From an uncultured Peptococcaceae bacterium (GTDB lineage: Bacteria > Bacillota > Peptococcia > Peptococcales > Peptococcaceae): a DNA stretch of 13,245 nt. The DNA lies in the NCBI GenBank assembly GCA_937922955.1, contig CALAKO010000104.1, forward strand, positions 1 through 13,245, written 5' to 3'. Positions 7,480 to 13,245 of the stretch are shown here, piece by piece (positions within the stretch are counted from its first letter, which is position 1; every line of letters starts with the position of its first letter). Below the pieces are notes generated by a model, which was not told the origin of the DNA, did no database searches, and worked only from the letters and a program-made list of their open reading frames with translations. Made by a program: the position numbers and the translations under genes.

Positions 7480-7508
7480 TTGCAACCTTTGTAGAAATTG
7501 TTTATAAT
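7480..7508 (+). promoter_or_regulatory. Sigma-A-type promoter of the RNase J gene
   Basis: TTGCAA (7480-7485), a 17-nt spacer and a perfect TATAAT (7503-7508). The predicted start near 7515 leaves a leader of about 27 nt. Confidence 0.85.
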
Positions 7509-7541
7509 AAACAGAGCTGAGTATGTAGGATCGGCAAATTT

Positions 7542-9239
7542 ATGAAGAAGGAGGAAATTGTTATTTCTAAGCAAAAACCAAAAGATGGCGTCAAGATCAT
7601 CCCATTGGGCGGACTTGAAGAGATTGGGAAGAATATGACAGCCGTCGAATATAAGGATGAGATCATCGTCATTGACGCGGGAATGTCCTTTCCAACGGAA
7701 GATCTGCTTGGTGTAGACTGTGTGATTCCGGATATCACCTATCTGACGACCAACAAGGAAAAAGTAAAGGGCATTGTTCTCACCCATGGCCATGAAGACC
7801 ACATTGGTGGCCTGCCGTACGTTTTGCGAGAACTCCATGTGCCTGTTTACGGCACACGCCTCACGATTGGGCTGCTCGAACCGAAGCTCAAGGAGGCGCG
7901 CAACCTCGGCAAACAGCGATTGGTGGTTGTCAAGCACGGCGAACCGTTCAGAATCGGACACATGGAGGTTGAATTGATCAAAACCTGCCACAGTATCCCA
8001 GATGCCAGTGCGGTGGCCATTCACACACCATTAGGGGTTATTTTCCATACGGGGGACTTTAAATTTGACCAGACGCCGGTAGATGGAACCACGACCGATT
8101 TTCAACGTATTGCAGAGATCAGCGCCAAAGGCGTGCTGCTGATGATGAGTGACTCTACCAATGCCACCCGTCCTGGGTTCAGCATGAGTGAGTCGTCCAT
8201 CGGGGAAACGTTTGATAAGTTGTTCCCACATATCTCTGGGCGTATCATTATTGCGACCTTCGCTTCGAATGTGCATCGTTTGCAGCAGGTGTTGAATGCA
8301 GCGCATGCCAATCGTCGCAAAGTGGTGATTACCGGGCGCAGCATGGTCAATACCATTAATGTAGCCAGTGAATATGGATTCATTAATGTGCCACCAAATA
8401 CCCTGATCGAAATGGATGAAATGCGTCAATATCCGGATGATCGACTGGTGATTCTCTGTACGGGAAGCCAGGGCGAGCCTATGGCAGCGCTTTCCCGCAT
8501 GGCGATGAGCGAACATCGTCAAGTGCATATTGGTCCTGGGGATACGGTTATTTTTTCAGCCAGCCCAATTCCAGGCAATGAGAAACTCATCAGCAAAGTA
8601 ATTGACATGCTCTTCAAACTTGGTGCCAACGTCATTGACAACACCGATCAACGTGTTCATGTATCTGGACACGCCGCCCGTGAAGAGCTGAAGATGATGC
8701 TCAATCTTGTAAAACCGAAGTATTTTATGCCTGTACACGGCGAATATCGGATGCTGCTGTCCCATGCGAACCTTGCCAAAGAGGTCGGTATTCCGCCAGA
8801 AAACATCATTGTTACTGAAAATGGCCATGTTGTTCAAGCCACGCAGAATCGTGTGAGCCTGGCGGGTAAAGTGCCTGCCGGCCGCGTGTTGATCGATGGT
8901 TTGGGCGTTGGGGACGTTGGAAACATTGTCCTGCGTGATCGACGTCAGCTCTCTCAGGATGGGATTTTCATTGTTGTGGTCACGATTGACCGTAAGAACA
9001 AGCGCGTCGTTGCCGGACCGGATCTCGTTTCTCGTGGATTTGTCTACGTGCGCGAGGCTGACGAGCTGATGACCGATGCTCGTGCGCGTGTAGAAAAGGC
9101 GCTCGATCAATGCATGAAAGACGGGGTCACCGACTGGACCAGCATTAAGCAGGCCCTGCGTGATGTTACCGGGAAGTTCTTGTATGAACGCACCCGCCGT
9201 CGCCCGATGATTCTGCCGATTATTATGGAAGAAAGTTGA
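7542..9239 (+). CDS. rnj: Ribonuclease J
   Basis: This 565-residue metallo-beta-lactamase/beta-CASP nuclease acts as 5'-3' exoribonuclease and endoribonuclease in mRNA decay and RNA maturation. The zinc site is complete: HGHEDH (His82, His84, Asp86, His87), His150 (CHSIPD) and Asp172 (GDFKFD). The beta-CASP and closing motifs follow as CTGSQGEPMAALSRMA (306-321), SGHA (375-378) and PVHGEYR (397-403, His399). The C-terminal domain ends near RRRPMILPIIMEE, as in RNase J1. It is a single-gene unit between its own promoter and terminator. The start is odd: ATG 7542 has only a weak TAGGA 11 nt upstream, while a perfect AAGGAGG (7548-7554) lies inside codons 3-5. Whether it corresponds to RNase J1 or J2 of Bacillus cannot be settled, but all metal ligands are present, so an active enzyme is expected. 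Confidence 0.97.
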   Translation: MKKEEIVISKQKPKDGVKIIPLGGLEEIGKNMTAVEYKDEIIVIDAGMSFPTEDLLGVDCVIPDITYLTTNKEKVKGIVLTHGHEDHIGGLPYVLRELHVPVYGTRLTIGLLEPKLKEARNLGKQRLVVVKHGEPFRIGHMEVELIKTCHSIPDASAVAIHTPLGVIFHTGDFKFDQTPVDGTTTDFQRIAEISAKGVLLMMSDSTNATRPGFSMSESSIGETFDKLFPHISGRIIIATFASNVHRLQQVLNAAHANRRKVVITGRSMVNTINVASEYGFINVPPNTLIEMDEMRQYPDDRLVILCTGSQGEPMAALSRMAMSEHRQVHIGPGDTVIFSASPIPGNEKLISKVIDMLFKLGANVIDNTDQRVHVSGHAAREELKMMLNLVKPKYFMPVHGEYRMLLSHANLAKEVGIPPENIIVTENGHVVQATQNRVSLAGKVPAGRVLIDGLGVGDVGNIVLRDRRQLSQDGIFIVVVTIDRKNKRVVAGPDLVSRGFVYVREADELMTDARARVEKALDQCMKDGVTDWTSIKQALRDVTGKFLYERTRRRPMILPIIMEES

Positions 9240-9244
9240 TGTGT

Positions 9245-9280
9245 AACCTCGTTTGTTCCTGTGGAATGAGCGAGGTTTTT
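9245..9280 (+). terminator. Rho-independent terminator after RNase J
   Basis: AACCTCG (9245-9251) pairs with CGAGGTT (9271-9277), with an inner TTCC/GGAA pairing, and T5 ends at 9280. It starts 6 nt after the stop codon. Confidence 0.85.
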
Positions 9281-9308
9281 GATTATCCATATGAAGGAGG
9301 ATGCAGAA

Positions 9309-10097
9309 ATGGAATGTCGTTTGGGATTGATTCAGCTGGCTGCTGGTGACGATAAAGCGGCGAATCTGCAAGCTGCGCGCCGAGAGATTGACCGCGCGGT
9401 GGCCGCCGGTGCCGAGCTGGTGATTTTGCCGGAAATGTTCTGTGTGCCCTATGAAACCGCCCGTTTTGCCGACTATGCAGAAGCCGAAGGCGGCGAGGCT
9501 CAGCAAATGCTGGCTGCTGCTGCACGTGACAATGCTTGCTGGTTGGTAGGTGGGTCGATTTGTGAAGAAGAGGATGGCCGTTATTACAATACCAGCTACG
9601 TGTATGATCCGCAGGGGCAATGCGTGGCCAAGCATCGCAAGATGCATCTCTTTGACATTGATATCGAAGGTGGGCAGTATTTCAAAGAAAGCGATGTGCT
9701 GTCACCAGGCACGTCACTGACGGTGTTTGATACCCCGTGGGGACGTGTTGGTCTGGCCATCTGCTTTGACATTCGATTTGCAGACATGGCGGCAGCTATG
9801 GTGGATGAGGGGGCGCGGCTGCTCATTTATCCAGCGTCGTTTAATATGTCCACCGGACCGCGCCATTGGGAACTGTTGTTCCGTGGCCGCGCTATGGATG
9901 GGCAGTGTTATGCTGTTGGTGTAGCGCCAGCGCGTGACGAAAATGCCAGCTATGTGTCTTGGGGACACAGTCTGGTGGTGAATCCGTGGGCAGAAGTAGT
10001 ATGTGATTTGGGCACTGCGCCAGAAACGCGCGTGGTGTCGATTGATTTGGATCTGGTTCAAGCGGTGCGGCGGCAGATTCCGCTGGGCCGTCAGTGA
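9309..10097 (+). CDS. Carbon-nitrogen hydrolase, probable omega-amidase (Nit2-like)
   Basis: This 262-residue nitrilase-superfamily enzyme closely follows the Nit2 branch, which hydrolyses alpha-ketoglutaramate and alpha-ketosuccinamate to the keto acids and ammonia. The catalytic triad is visible: Glu42 (LPEMF), Lys111 (KHRKMHLFDID) and Cys152 (AICFDIRF). Nit2-type stretches include LSPGTSLTVFDTPWGRVG, STGPRHWELL, SYVSWGHSLVVNPW and the ending RRQIPLGRQ. The start is ATG 9309, 8 nt after AAGGAGG (9294-9300); the earlier in-frame ATG 9291 overlaps that binding site. proC follows after 17 nt, so the two are likely cotranscribed. This suggests a role in keto-acid/glutamine nitrogen salvage near proline synthesis, which is inferred. 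No clear promoter is seen between the RNase J terminator and this gene. Confidence 0.92.
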   Translation: MECRLGLIQLAAGDDKAANLQAARREIDRAVAAGAELVILPEMFCVPYETARFADYAEAEGGEAQQMLAAAARDNACWLVGGSICEEEDGRYYNTSYVYDPQGQCVAKHRKMHLFDIDIEGGQYFKESDVLSPGTSLTVFDTPWGRVGLAICFDIRFADMAAAMVDEGARLLIYPASFNMSTGPRHWELLFRGRAMDGQCYAVGVAPARDENASYVSWGHSLVVNPWAEVVCDLGTAPETRVVSIDLDLVQAVRRQIPLGRQ

Positions 10098-10114
10098 GAA
10101 AGGAAGACGATCGT

Positions 10115-10945
10115 ATGAAATACAGTTTGGGATTTATCGGCTGCGGCAATATGGGCCGCGCCATGCTTGCTGGGGCTTTGAAGGCTGGAGTGACTACGCC
10201 AGACCGTGTGGTGGTGCATACCAATACACCAGCGCATCAGCAGGCGCTGGCAGAAGAATATGGGGTGGCTGTGGCGGAAGCCAATCGCGCCCTGGCAACA
10301 GAAGCGGAAATCATTGTGTTGGCGGTGAAGCCGAACATCTATAAGCAGGTGCTTTTAGACATTCGCGGCGTGCTTGAACCAGGGCAGATCGTGGTTGCAA
10401 TTGCACCGGCTTACAGCATCGCTTCCATTGCTGCTCTTGTCGATAACAACGGCGTGCGTATTGCCCGCGCCATGCCAAACACGCCGGCGCAAATCGGCGA
10501 AGGCATGACGGGTCTGTGCTTCTCGGACAACATGCTGCCGGATGAGCGCGAAGCCGTGACACGCTTCTTTGAAAGCTTTGGTAAGGTGGCGATTGTGCGC
10601 GAAGATGTAATGCACGCTGTGGGCTCTGTCAGTGGTTCTTCACCAGCCTTTGTCTACATGGTCATCGAAGCCATGGCTCAGGGTGCTATCAAGCTTGGTA
10701 TTCCTGCTAAGGATGCCACCATCTTTGCGGCACAGTCGGTGCTGGGTGCGGCCAAGCTGGTGCTGGAGAGCGGCGAACATCCGGCCGTGCTGCGTGATGC
10801 GGTGTGTTCCGCAGGCGGCACCACCATTGCTGGTGTGGCAGCGCTCGAAAAGGACGGGATGAAGGCCGCCCTCATCGACGCCATGGATGCGTCCTCGGAA
10901 AAATTCCTGGCCATGGAAGCGCAGGCAGCGGCTGATCTGGCGTAA
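10115..10945 (+). CDS. proC: Pyrroline-5-carboxylate reductase
   Basis: This 276-residue cytoplasmic enzyme catalyses the last step of proline synthesis, reducing 1-pyrroline-5-carboxylate with NAD(P)H. The Rossmann motif GFIGCGNMG (6-14) opens the protein. Later come VLAVKPN (68-74), RAMPNTPAQIGEGMTGL (118-134) and the catalytic-domain helices VGSVSGSSPAFVYMVIEAMA (169-188) and SAGGTTIAGVAALEKDGMK (232-250). The family often has GSGPAY and SPGGTT where this protein has GSSPAF and SAGGTT, which are mild variants. ATG 10115 follows AAAGGAAG (10098-10105). An in-frame GTG at 10094 would overlap the previous stop (GTGA) and add seven charged residues not expected in the family. Length is normal. 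Confidence 0.95.
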   Translation: MKYSLGFIGCGNMGRAMLAGALKAGVTTPDRVVVHTNTPAHQQALAEEYGVAVAEANRALATEAEIIVLAVKPNIYKQVLLDIRGVLEPGQIVVAIAPAYSIASIAALVDNNGVRIARAMPNTPAQIGEGMTGLCFSDNMLPDEREAVTRFFESFGKVAIVREDVMHAVGSVSGSSPAFVYMVIEAMAQGAIKLGIPAKDATIFAAQSVLGAAKLVLESGEHPAVLRDAVCSAGGTTIAGVAALEKDGMKAALIDAMDASSEKFLAMEAQAAADLA

Positions 10946-10957
10946 TGAAAAATATTT

Positions 10958-10986
10958 AGCGAGACGAGCCATCGCCTCGCTTTTTT
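10958..10986 (+). terminator. Rho-independent terminator after proC
   Basis: AGCGAG (10958-10963) pairs with CTCGCT (10976-10981), with CGA/TCG pairing inside one mismatch, a GCCA loop and a run of T to 10986. Confidence 0.88.
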
Positions 10987-11076
10987 ATTGATTGTCAGGA
11001 TTTTATAGAGATTTGCGAAAGACGGCGCAGACGCGGGACAAAAAGCGTGCCGTGTCTTTTATTAGTACGAGGGTTG

Positions 11077-11085
11077 TGTTATAAT
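11077..11085 (+). promoter_or_regulatory. Extended -10 promoter of the TIR gene
   Basis: TG-T-TATAAT (11077-11085) is a perfect extended -10 element. A recognisable -35 is weak (T-rich bases near 11057-11063), which extended -10 promoters tolerate. The leader would be about 40 nt. No other structure was seen in the rest of the 10987-11131 gap. Confidence 0.75.
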
Positions 11086-11131
11086 TCTTTCATTAACTAT
11101 TGCTGTTTAAAAACGAGAGGAAGTTGATATC

Positions 11132-11743
11132 GTGTCAGAAACCATTCAAGAATGTGCCGCAAAAATCAAGGCCTGCGATTGCAGCCAACCATATATTTAC
11201 GTCAGCTATTCCACCAGAGATTGGGAAAAAGTGTATGCGGATGTCATCGCTTTGCAGGAAGCCGGCAAAAACCTTTGGATTGATGTGGAAGCCAATATGA
11301 CAGGGGACGGCTACAACAGCACGATTTTTGGCGCTATTGCAAACTTGAACTGCAAAGGTGTGATTTTCTATCTCAGCGAGGAATCCATGACCTCGGCACA
11401 GTGTGCGAAGGAAGTGGCGTACACCAAGAGCCATGCTGTCACCGATGAACGCGCTGCGCTGCCAGTGGTTGTGGTGGACCTTGAAGAAGTCGACAATCTT
11501 GATATTGAAAAATATGTCAACGGCAAACTCTATGGCCAGTTCAATGGTGAATACCTCAGCGAAGCCGAAGCAGAACGCATGAAAAAATATCGCGACAAAT
11601 ACAACAACCGTGTCGATCATGTCGATACCAAATACAATCTTTGCGAAATCATCCTCGATGTGCTCAAAGATCAGGAAGCCGGTCAGGTGCCATACACCGA
11701 TGAAGCGGCCGACCGAGTTGCTTACGTATCGAAGATGCTTTAA
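11132..11743 (+). CDS. Stand-alone TIR-domain protein
   Basis: This 203-residue soluble protein has no signal peptide or membrane segment. Residues about 20-115 read as a TIR fold: beta-A YIYVSYS (21-27) with box 1, helix A RDWEKVYADVIALQEAG, beta-B NLWIDVEA (47-54), a BB-loop region with MTGDGYNSTI, beta-C KGVIFYLSEES, then S88-A-Q-C91-A-K-E94 and LPVVVVDL. Glu94 sits where TIR NAD-hydrolases keep their catalytic Glu, so NADase activity is possible but unproven. The C-terminal 85 residues are charged, mainly helical and unrecognised. The start is GTG 11132, with AGGAAG at 11118-11123. It has its own promoter and terminator. No Thoeris, CBASS, STING or Argonaute partner lies nearby. It could be a defence effector or have a housekeeping role. 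Confidence 0.82.
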   Translation: MSETIQECAAKIKACDCSQPYIYVSYSTRDWEKVYADVIALQEAGKNLWIDVEANMTGDGYNSTIFGAIANLNCKGVIFYLSEESMTSAQCAKEVAYTKSHAVTDERAALPVVVVDLEEVDNLDIEKYVNGKLYGQFNGEYLSEAEAERMKKYRDKYNNRVDHVDTKYNLCEIILDVLKDQEAGQVPYTDEAADRVAYVSKML

Positions 11744-11755
11744 TTGTAAGCTTTT

Positions 11756-11785
11756 GCCAGAAGACAGTGGTCTTCTGGCTTTTTT
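11756..11785 (+). terminator. Rho-independent terminator of the TIR gene
   Basis: A perfect 10-bp stem (GCCAGAAGAC 11756-11765, GTCTTCTGGC 11770-11779) with the loop AGTG is followed by T6. It starts 12 nt after the stop codon. Confidence 0.95.
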
Positions 11786-11948
11786 ATAGAAGAATGATGT
11801 CCAACATCAGAACCGTCTTGCGATTCTGGCGTGATGAGGATTCTTCCGCTGTCAGGGGCACTGACCGTTGCTAAGAAGCTGAGTGAGGTAGGTGGTTTTT
11901 GCAGAAAAGTTGCTGTGAGAAACTGGCGTTCTGCTTACCGATCTGCTC
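11786..11948. other. Intergenic stretch without a recognised gene
   Basis: The gap between the TIR and rplU genes totals 388 bases. In this first part I see only a small hairpin (TGATGT 11795-11800, ACATCA 11804-11809). No promoter, repeat family or known RNA is recognisable. Confidence 0.6.
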
Positions 11949-11967
11949 AATTAATTTTCAGCGAAAA

Positions 11968-12003
11968 AAGCCCGCCAAAGGATTATTTTCCCTTGACGGG
12001 CTT
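11968..12003 (-). terminator. Hairpin oriented as a minus-strand terminator, overlapping the rplU promoter
   Basis: AAGCCCG (11968-11974) pairs with CGGGCTT (11997-12003). The pairing continues inward through two mismatches toward a T-rich loop. Read on the minus strand it ends in a run of T (A-run at 11964-11969 on +). On the + strand no T-run follows. No minus-strand gene is visible that would need it. Confidence 0.65.
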
Positions 12004-12021
12004 CGCTGTATTCTGTATAAT
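11993..12021 (+). promoter_or_regulatory. Sigma-A-type promoter of rplU-prp-rpmA
   Basis: TTGACG (11993-11998), 17 nt, TATAAT (12016-12021): one mismatch to consensus. The -35 box lies in the right arm of the hairpin at 11968-12003. The start is expected near 12028. Confidence 0.9.
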
Positions 12022-12027
12022 TAATTT

Positions 12028-12131
12028 TCGGATATGGGTGTTTTCCCAGATCGAAACCGCCTGCGTCGGGTTGGAAACGCAGCCCTGCTGCTACCTAGCC
12101 GCAGCGAGTATTCTCAGGGAGGAGTGAAAAA
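12028..12131 (+). promoter_or_regulatory. rplU 5' leader, probable ribosomal-protein L21 autoregulatory leader
   Basis: About 104 nt of leader holds a hairpin CTGCGT/ACGCAG (12061-12066, 12077-12082) and a second, GCTGC/GCAGC (12087-12091, 12101-12105). CCCTG (12083-12087) is complementary to CAGGG (12115-12119), which overlaps the ribosome binding site AGGGAGG (12116-12122). Structured leaders controlled by their ribosomal protein are known before rplU in Bacillota (Rfam L21 leader). Membership here is inferred from place and pairing, not from a covariance search. Confidence 0.6.
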
Positions 12132-12443
12132 ATGTACGCTATTATTGCAACTGGTGGTAAACAATACAAGGTTGAAGAAGGTCAGACCCTCGACGTGGAA
12201 CTGCTCCACGCTGAAGCTGGTGAAACCGTAGAAATCGATTCCGTATTGTTGATCAACAAAGACGGCGAAGTCGTAACCGGTAAGCCTTATGTTGAAGGCG
12301 CTAAGGTTAGCCTCAAGGTTGTTGAAAACGGCAAAGCACCTAAGATCGTTGTTTTCAAATACAAACCTAAAAAGAACTATCGTCGTAAAAAAGGTCATCG
12401 TCAGCCTTACACCCGCGTAACCGTTGAATCGATCGTTGGCTAA
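12132..12443 (+). CDS. rplU: 50S ribosomal protein L21
   Basis: This 103-residue protein of the large ribosomal subunit binds 23S rRNA. The N-terminus MYAIIATGGKQYKVEEGQ, the central VLLINKDGEVVTGKPYVEGA and the basic stretch FKYKPKKNYRRKKGHRQPYT are L21 signatures; the length is standard. AGGGAGG at 12116-12122 serves ATG 12132. The stop codon overlaps the next start by one base (TAATG), which couples it to prp. Confidence 0.98.
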   Translation: MYAIIATGGKQYKVEEGQTLDVELLHAEAGETVEIDSVLLINKDGEVVTGKPYVEGAKVSLKVVENGKAPKIVVFKYKPKKNYRRKKGHRQPYTRVTVESIVG

Positions 12444-12772
12444 TGATCCAGGTGACGCTGTTTTATGACACAGACAAACGATTGGCTGGATATGAATTTT
12501 CTGGTCATGCAGAGTCGGCGCCTTATGGCGAAGATCTGGTCTGTGCGGCGGCTTCCACTCTGGCGATCGTGACTGAAAACAGTCTCGCCGCACAAGGAGT
12601 GCACTACGAAGCCGAATTAGACGAAGGCTATGTAAAATTGATGTTATCACCGGCCGCCGATGATCGCGAAGCGCTCATTGCGGAAGCGGTGCTGAAAACG
12701 TTAGAAGTCGGAGCCAGTGCGCTGGCTGAGACATATCCGAACTTCATCAAAGCAAACAGTGTTCATGTTTGA
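12443..12772 (+). CDS. prp: Ribosomal-processing cysteine protease Prp
   Basis: This 109-residue protease (YsxB/DUF464 family) cuts the N-terminal extension of L27, a step needed for ribosome function in Bacillota. The catalytic pair is seen in GHAESAPYGEDLVCAAAS: His22 and Cys34, with Asp31 between. It is encoded, as usual, between rplU and rpmA. The ATG overlaps the rplU stop by one base and no ribosome binding site stands out directly before it, which suggests translational coupling. Confidence 0.96.
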   Translation: MIQVTLFYDTDKRLAGYEFSGHAESAPYGEDLVCAAASTLAIVTENSLAAQGVHYEAELDEGYVKLMLSPAADDREALIAEAVLKTLEVGASALAETYPNFIKANSVHV

Positions 12773-12785
12773 GGAGGTGGACAAG

Positions 12786-13064
12786 ATGTTCAAACTCGAT
12801 TTGCAATTATTCGCATCTAAAAAAGGGGTAGGTAGTACCAAGAACGGTCGTGATTCCCACTCCAAGCGTCTCGGTGCCAAGAAGAGTGATGGCCAGACCG
12901 TAAAGGCCGGCAACATTCTTTATCGCCAGAGAGGGACCAAGATCCATCCGGGCGCAAATGTTGGCAAGGGCGGTGATGATACCCTGTTCGCAAAGATCGA
13001 CGGTGTCGTTCGTTACGAAAAGGGCAACAATAAGACCCTGGTCAGCGTTTATGCTGCTGAATAA
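12786..13064 (+). CDS. rpmA: 50S ribosomal protein L27, with Prp-cleaved N-terminal extension
   Basis: The 92-residue precursor begins MFKLDLQLFASKKGVGS. MFKLDLQLF is the extension that Prp removes, leaving Ala10 as the first residue of mature L27, whose N-terminus reaches toward the peptidyl-transferase centre. The body has STKNGRDSHSKRLGAKKSDG and IHPGANVGKGGDDTLFA, typical of L27. ATG 12786 is chosen because GGAGGTG precedes it and the cleavage motif starts there; in-frame ATGs farther upstream lie inside prp. Confidence 0.98.
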   Translation: MFKLDLQLFASKKGVGSTKNGRDSHSKRLGAKKSDGQTVKAGNILYRQRGTKIHPGANVGKGGDDTLFAKIDGVVRYEKGNNKTLVSVYAAE

Positions 13065-13075
13065 GAAGAAAATGG

Positions 13076-13102
13076 GGGATGACCGTTCGGTCATCCCTTT
13101 TT
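13076..13102 (+). terminator. Rho-independent terminator of rplU-prp-rpmA
   Basis: A 9-bp stem (GGGATGACC 13076-13084, GGTCATCCC 13089-13097) with a GTTC loop is followed by T5. It starts 12 nt after the rpmA stop. Confidence 0.93.
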
Positions 13103-13127
13103 GTTATTTATAAGAAAGAGAAAAATC

Positions 13128-13241
13128 ATGAAGCCAAACGAGATCGAAAAAATGCTCAACGATGCCGAAGCGCGCATTGCAGCAGAAAAGCGGCGGCAGC
13201 TCGCTGCGGCTGCGCAGCCACATGCTCTATATAATAGGTAA
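13128..13241 (+). CDS. Possible small protein of 37 residues, unrecognised
   Basis: ATG 13128 opens 37 codons ending in TAA at 13239-13241. It starts MKPNEIEKMLNDAEARIAAE, continues into a basic-alanine stretch (KRRQLAAAA) and ends HALYNR. It would form one charged amphipathic helix. A weak purine-rich stretch (AAGAAAGAGA, 13112-13121) precedes the start. It lies 25 nt after a terminator with no promoter in between, which argues against expression. In relatives spo0B or obg follows rpmA, and this resembles neither. It may be a real small gene, a leader ORF or chance. Confidence 0.35.
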   Translation: MKPNEIEKMLNDAEARIAAEKRRQLAAAAQPHALYNR

Positions 13242-13245
13242 GCTG

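Noticed and set aside
8556..9647. Long open frame of 363 codons on the minus strand across the RNase J end and the Nit2-like gene start
   Set aside because: It is antisense to two well-supported proteins, crosses a terminator, has His/Asn-rich composition without any motif, and lacks a promoter.
10094..10114. GTG at 10094 as proC start, with a GTGA overlap to the previous gene
   Set aside because: AAAGGAAG would fall inside the coding sequence, while it is well placed for ATG 10115, where the family sequence begins.
11831..12127. Plus-strand frame of 98 codons between the TIR gene and rplU
   Set aside because: It runs through the hairpin, the rplU promoter and the leader, has no ribosome binding site, and its translation resembles nothing.
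13228..13235. TATATAAT as a promoter for the next gene
   Set aside because: No -35-like hexamer is found 16-18 nt upstream, so it is not listed as a promoter.
1..13245. CRISPR arrays, insertion sequences, tRNA or rRNA genes
   Set aside because: No regularly spaced repeats, transposase motifs, terminal inverted repeats or RNA gene signatures were seen by eye on either strand.

Overview
The window carries 14 protein genes or gene fragments, all on the + strand, and reads as ordinary chromosome of a Bacillota (Firmicutes) bacterium of medium G+C. The main evidence is the trio rplU - prp - rpmA, in which L27 has the N-terminal extension removed by the Prp protease. RNase J, strong AAGGAGG-type ribosome binding sites and sigma-A-like promoters with 17-nt spacers agree. 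I cannot place it to genus; a Clostridia or Negativicutes member is an inference.

Layout: (1) 2-562, the 3' part of comF. (2) 684-3170, a polar amino-acid ABC importer (lipoprotein, permease, ATPase) behind a near-consensus promoter, with a perfect 15-bp hairpin between the lipoprotein and permease genes and a strong terminator at the end. (3) 3190-7413, a response regulator, a histidine kinase without membrane segments, an ABC ATPase and a double-FtsX permease. This looks like a peptide-sensing or detoxification module; a PhoB-like direct repeat lies before the transporter genes. (4) 7480-9280, RNase J as a single-gene unit. (5) 9309-10986, an omega-amidase (Nit2-like) gene followed by proC. 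(6) 11080-11785, a stand-alone TIR-domain protein with its own promoter and terminator. (7) 11786-13102, a long leader region and the rplU-prp-rpmA operon. (8) 13128-13241, a possible 37-codon ORF where spo0B or obg is often found.

The housekeeping parts (ribosomal proteins, RNase J, proline synthesis, amino-acid uptake) are conventional. The accessory interest lies in the TIR gene, a candidate NAD-consuming effector with no recognisable partner beside it, and in the two-component/ABC locus. There the kinase has lost any sensor domain, so the transporter itself is the most likely receptor. I saw no insertion sequences, CRISPR arrays, rRNA or tRNA genes.
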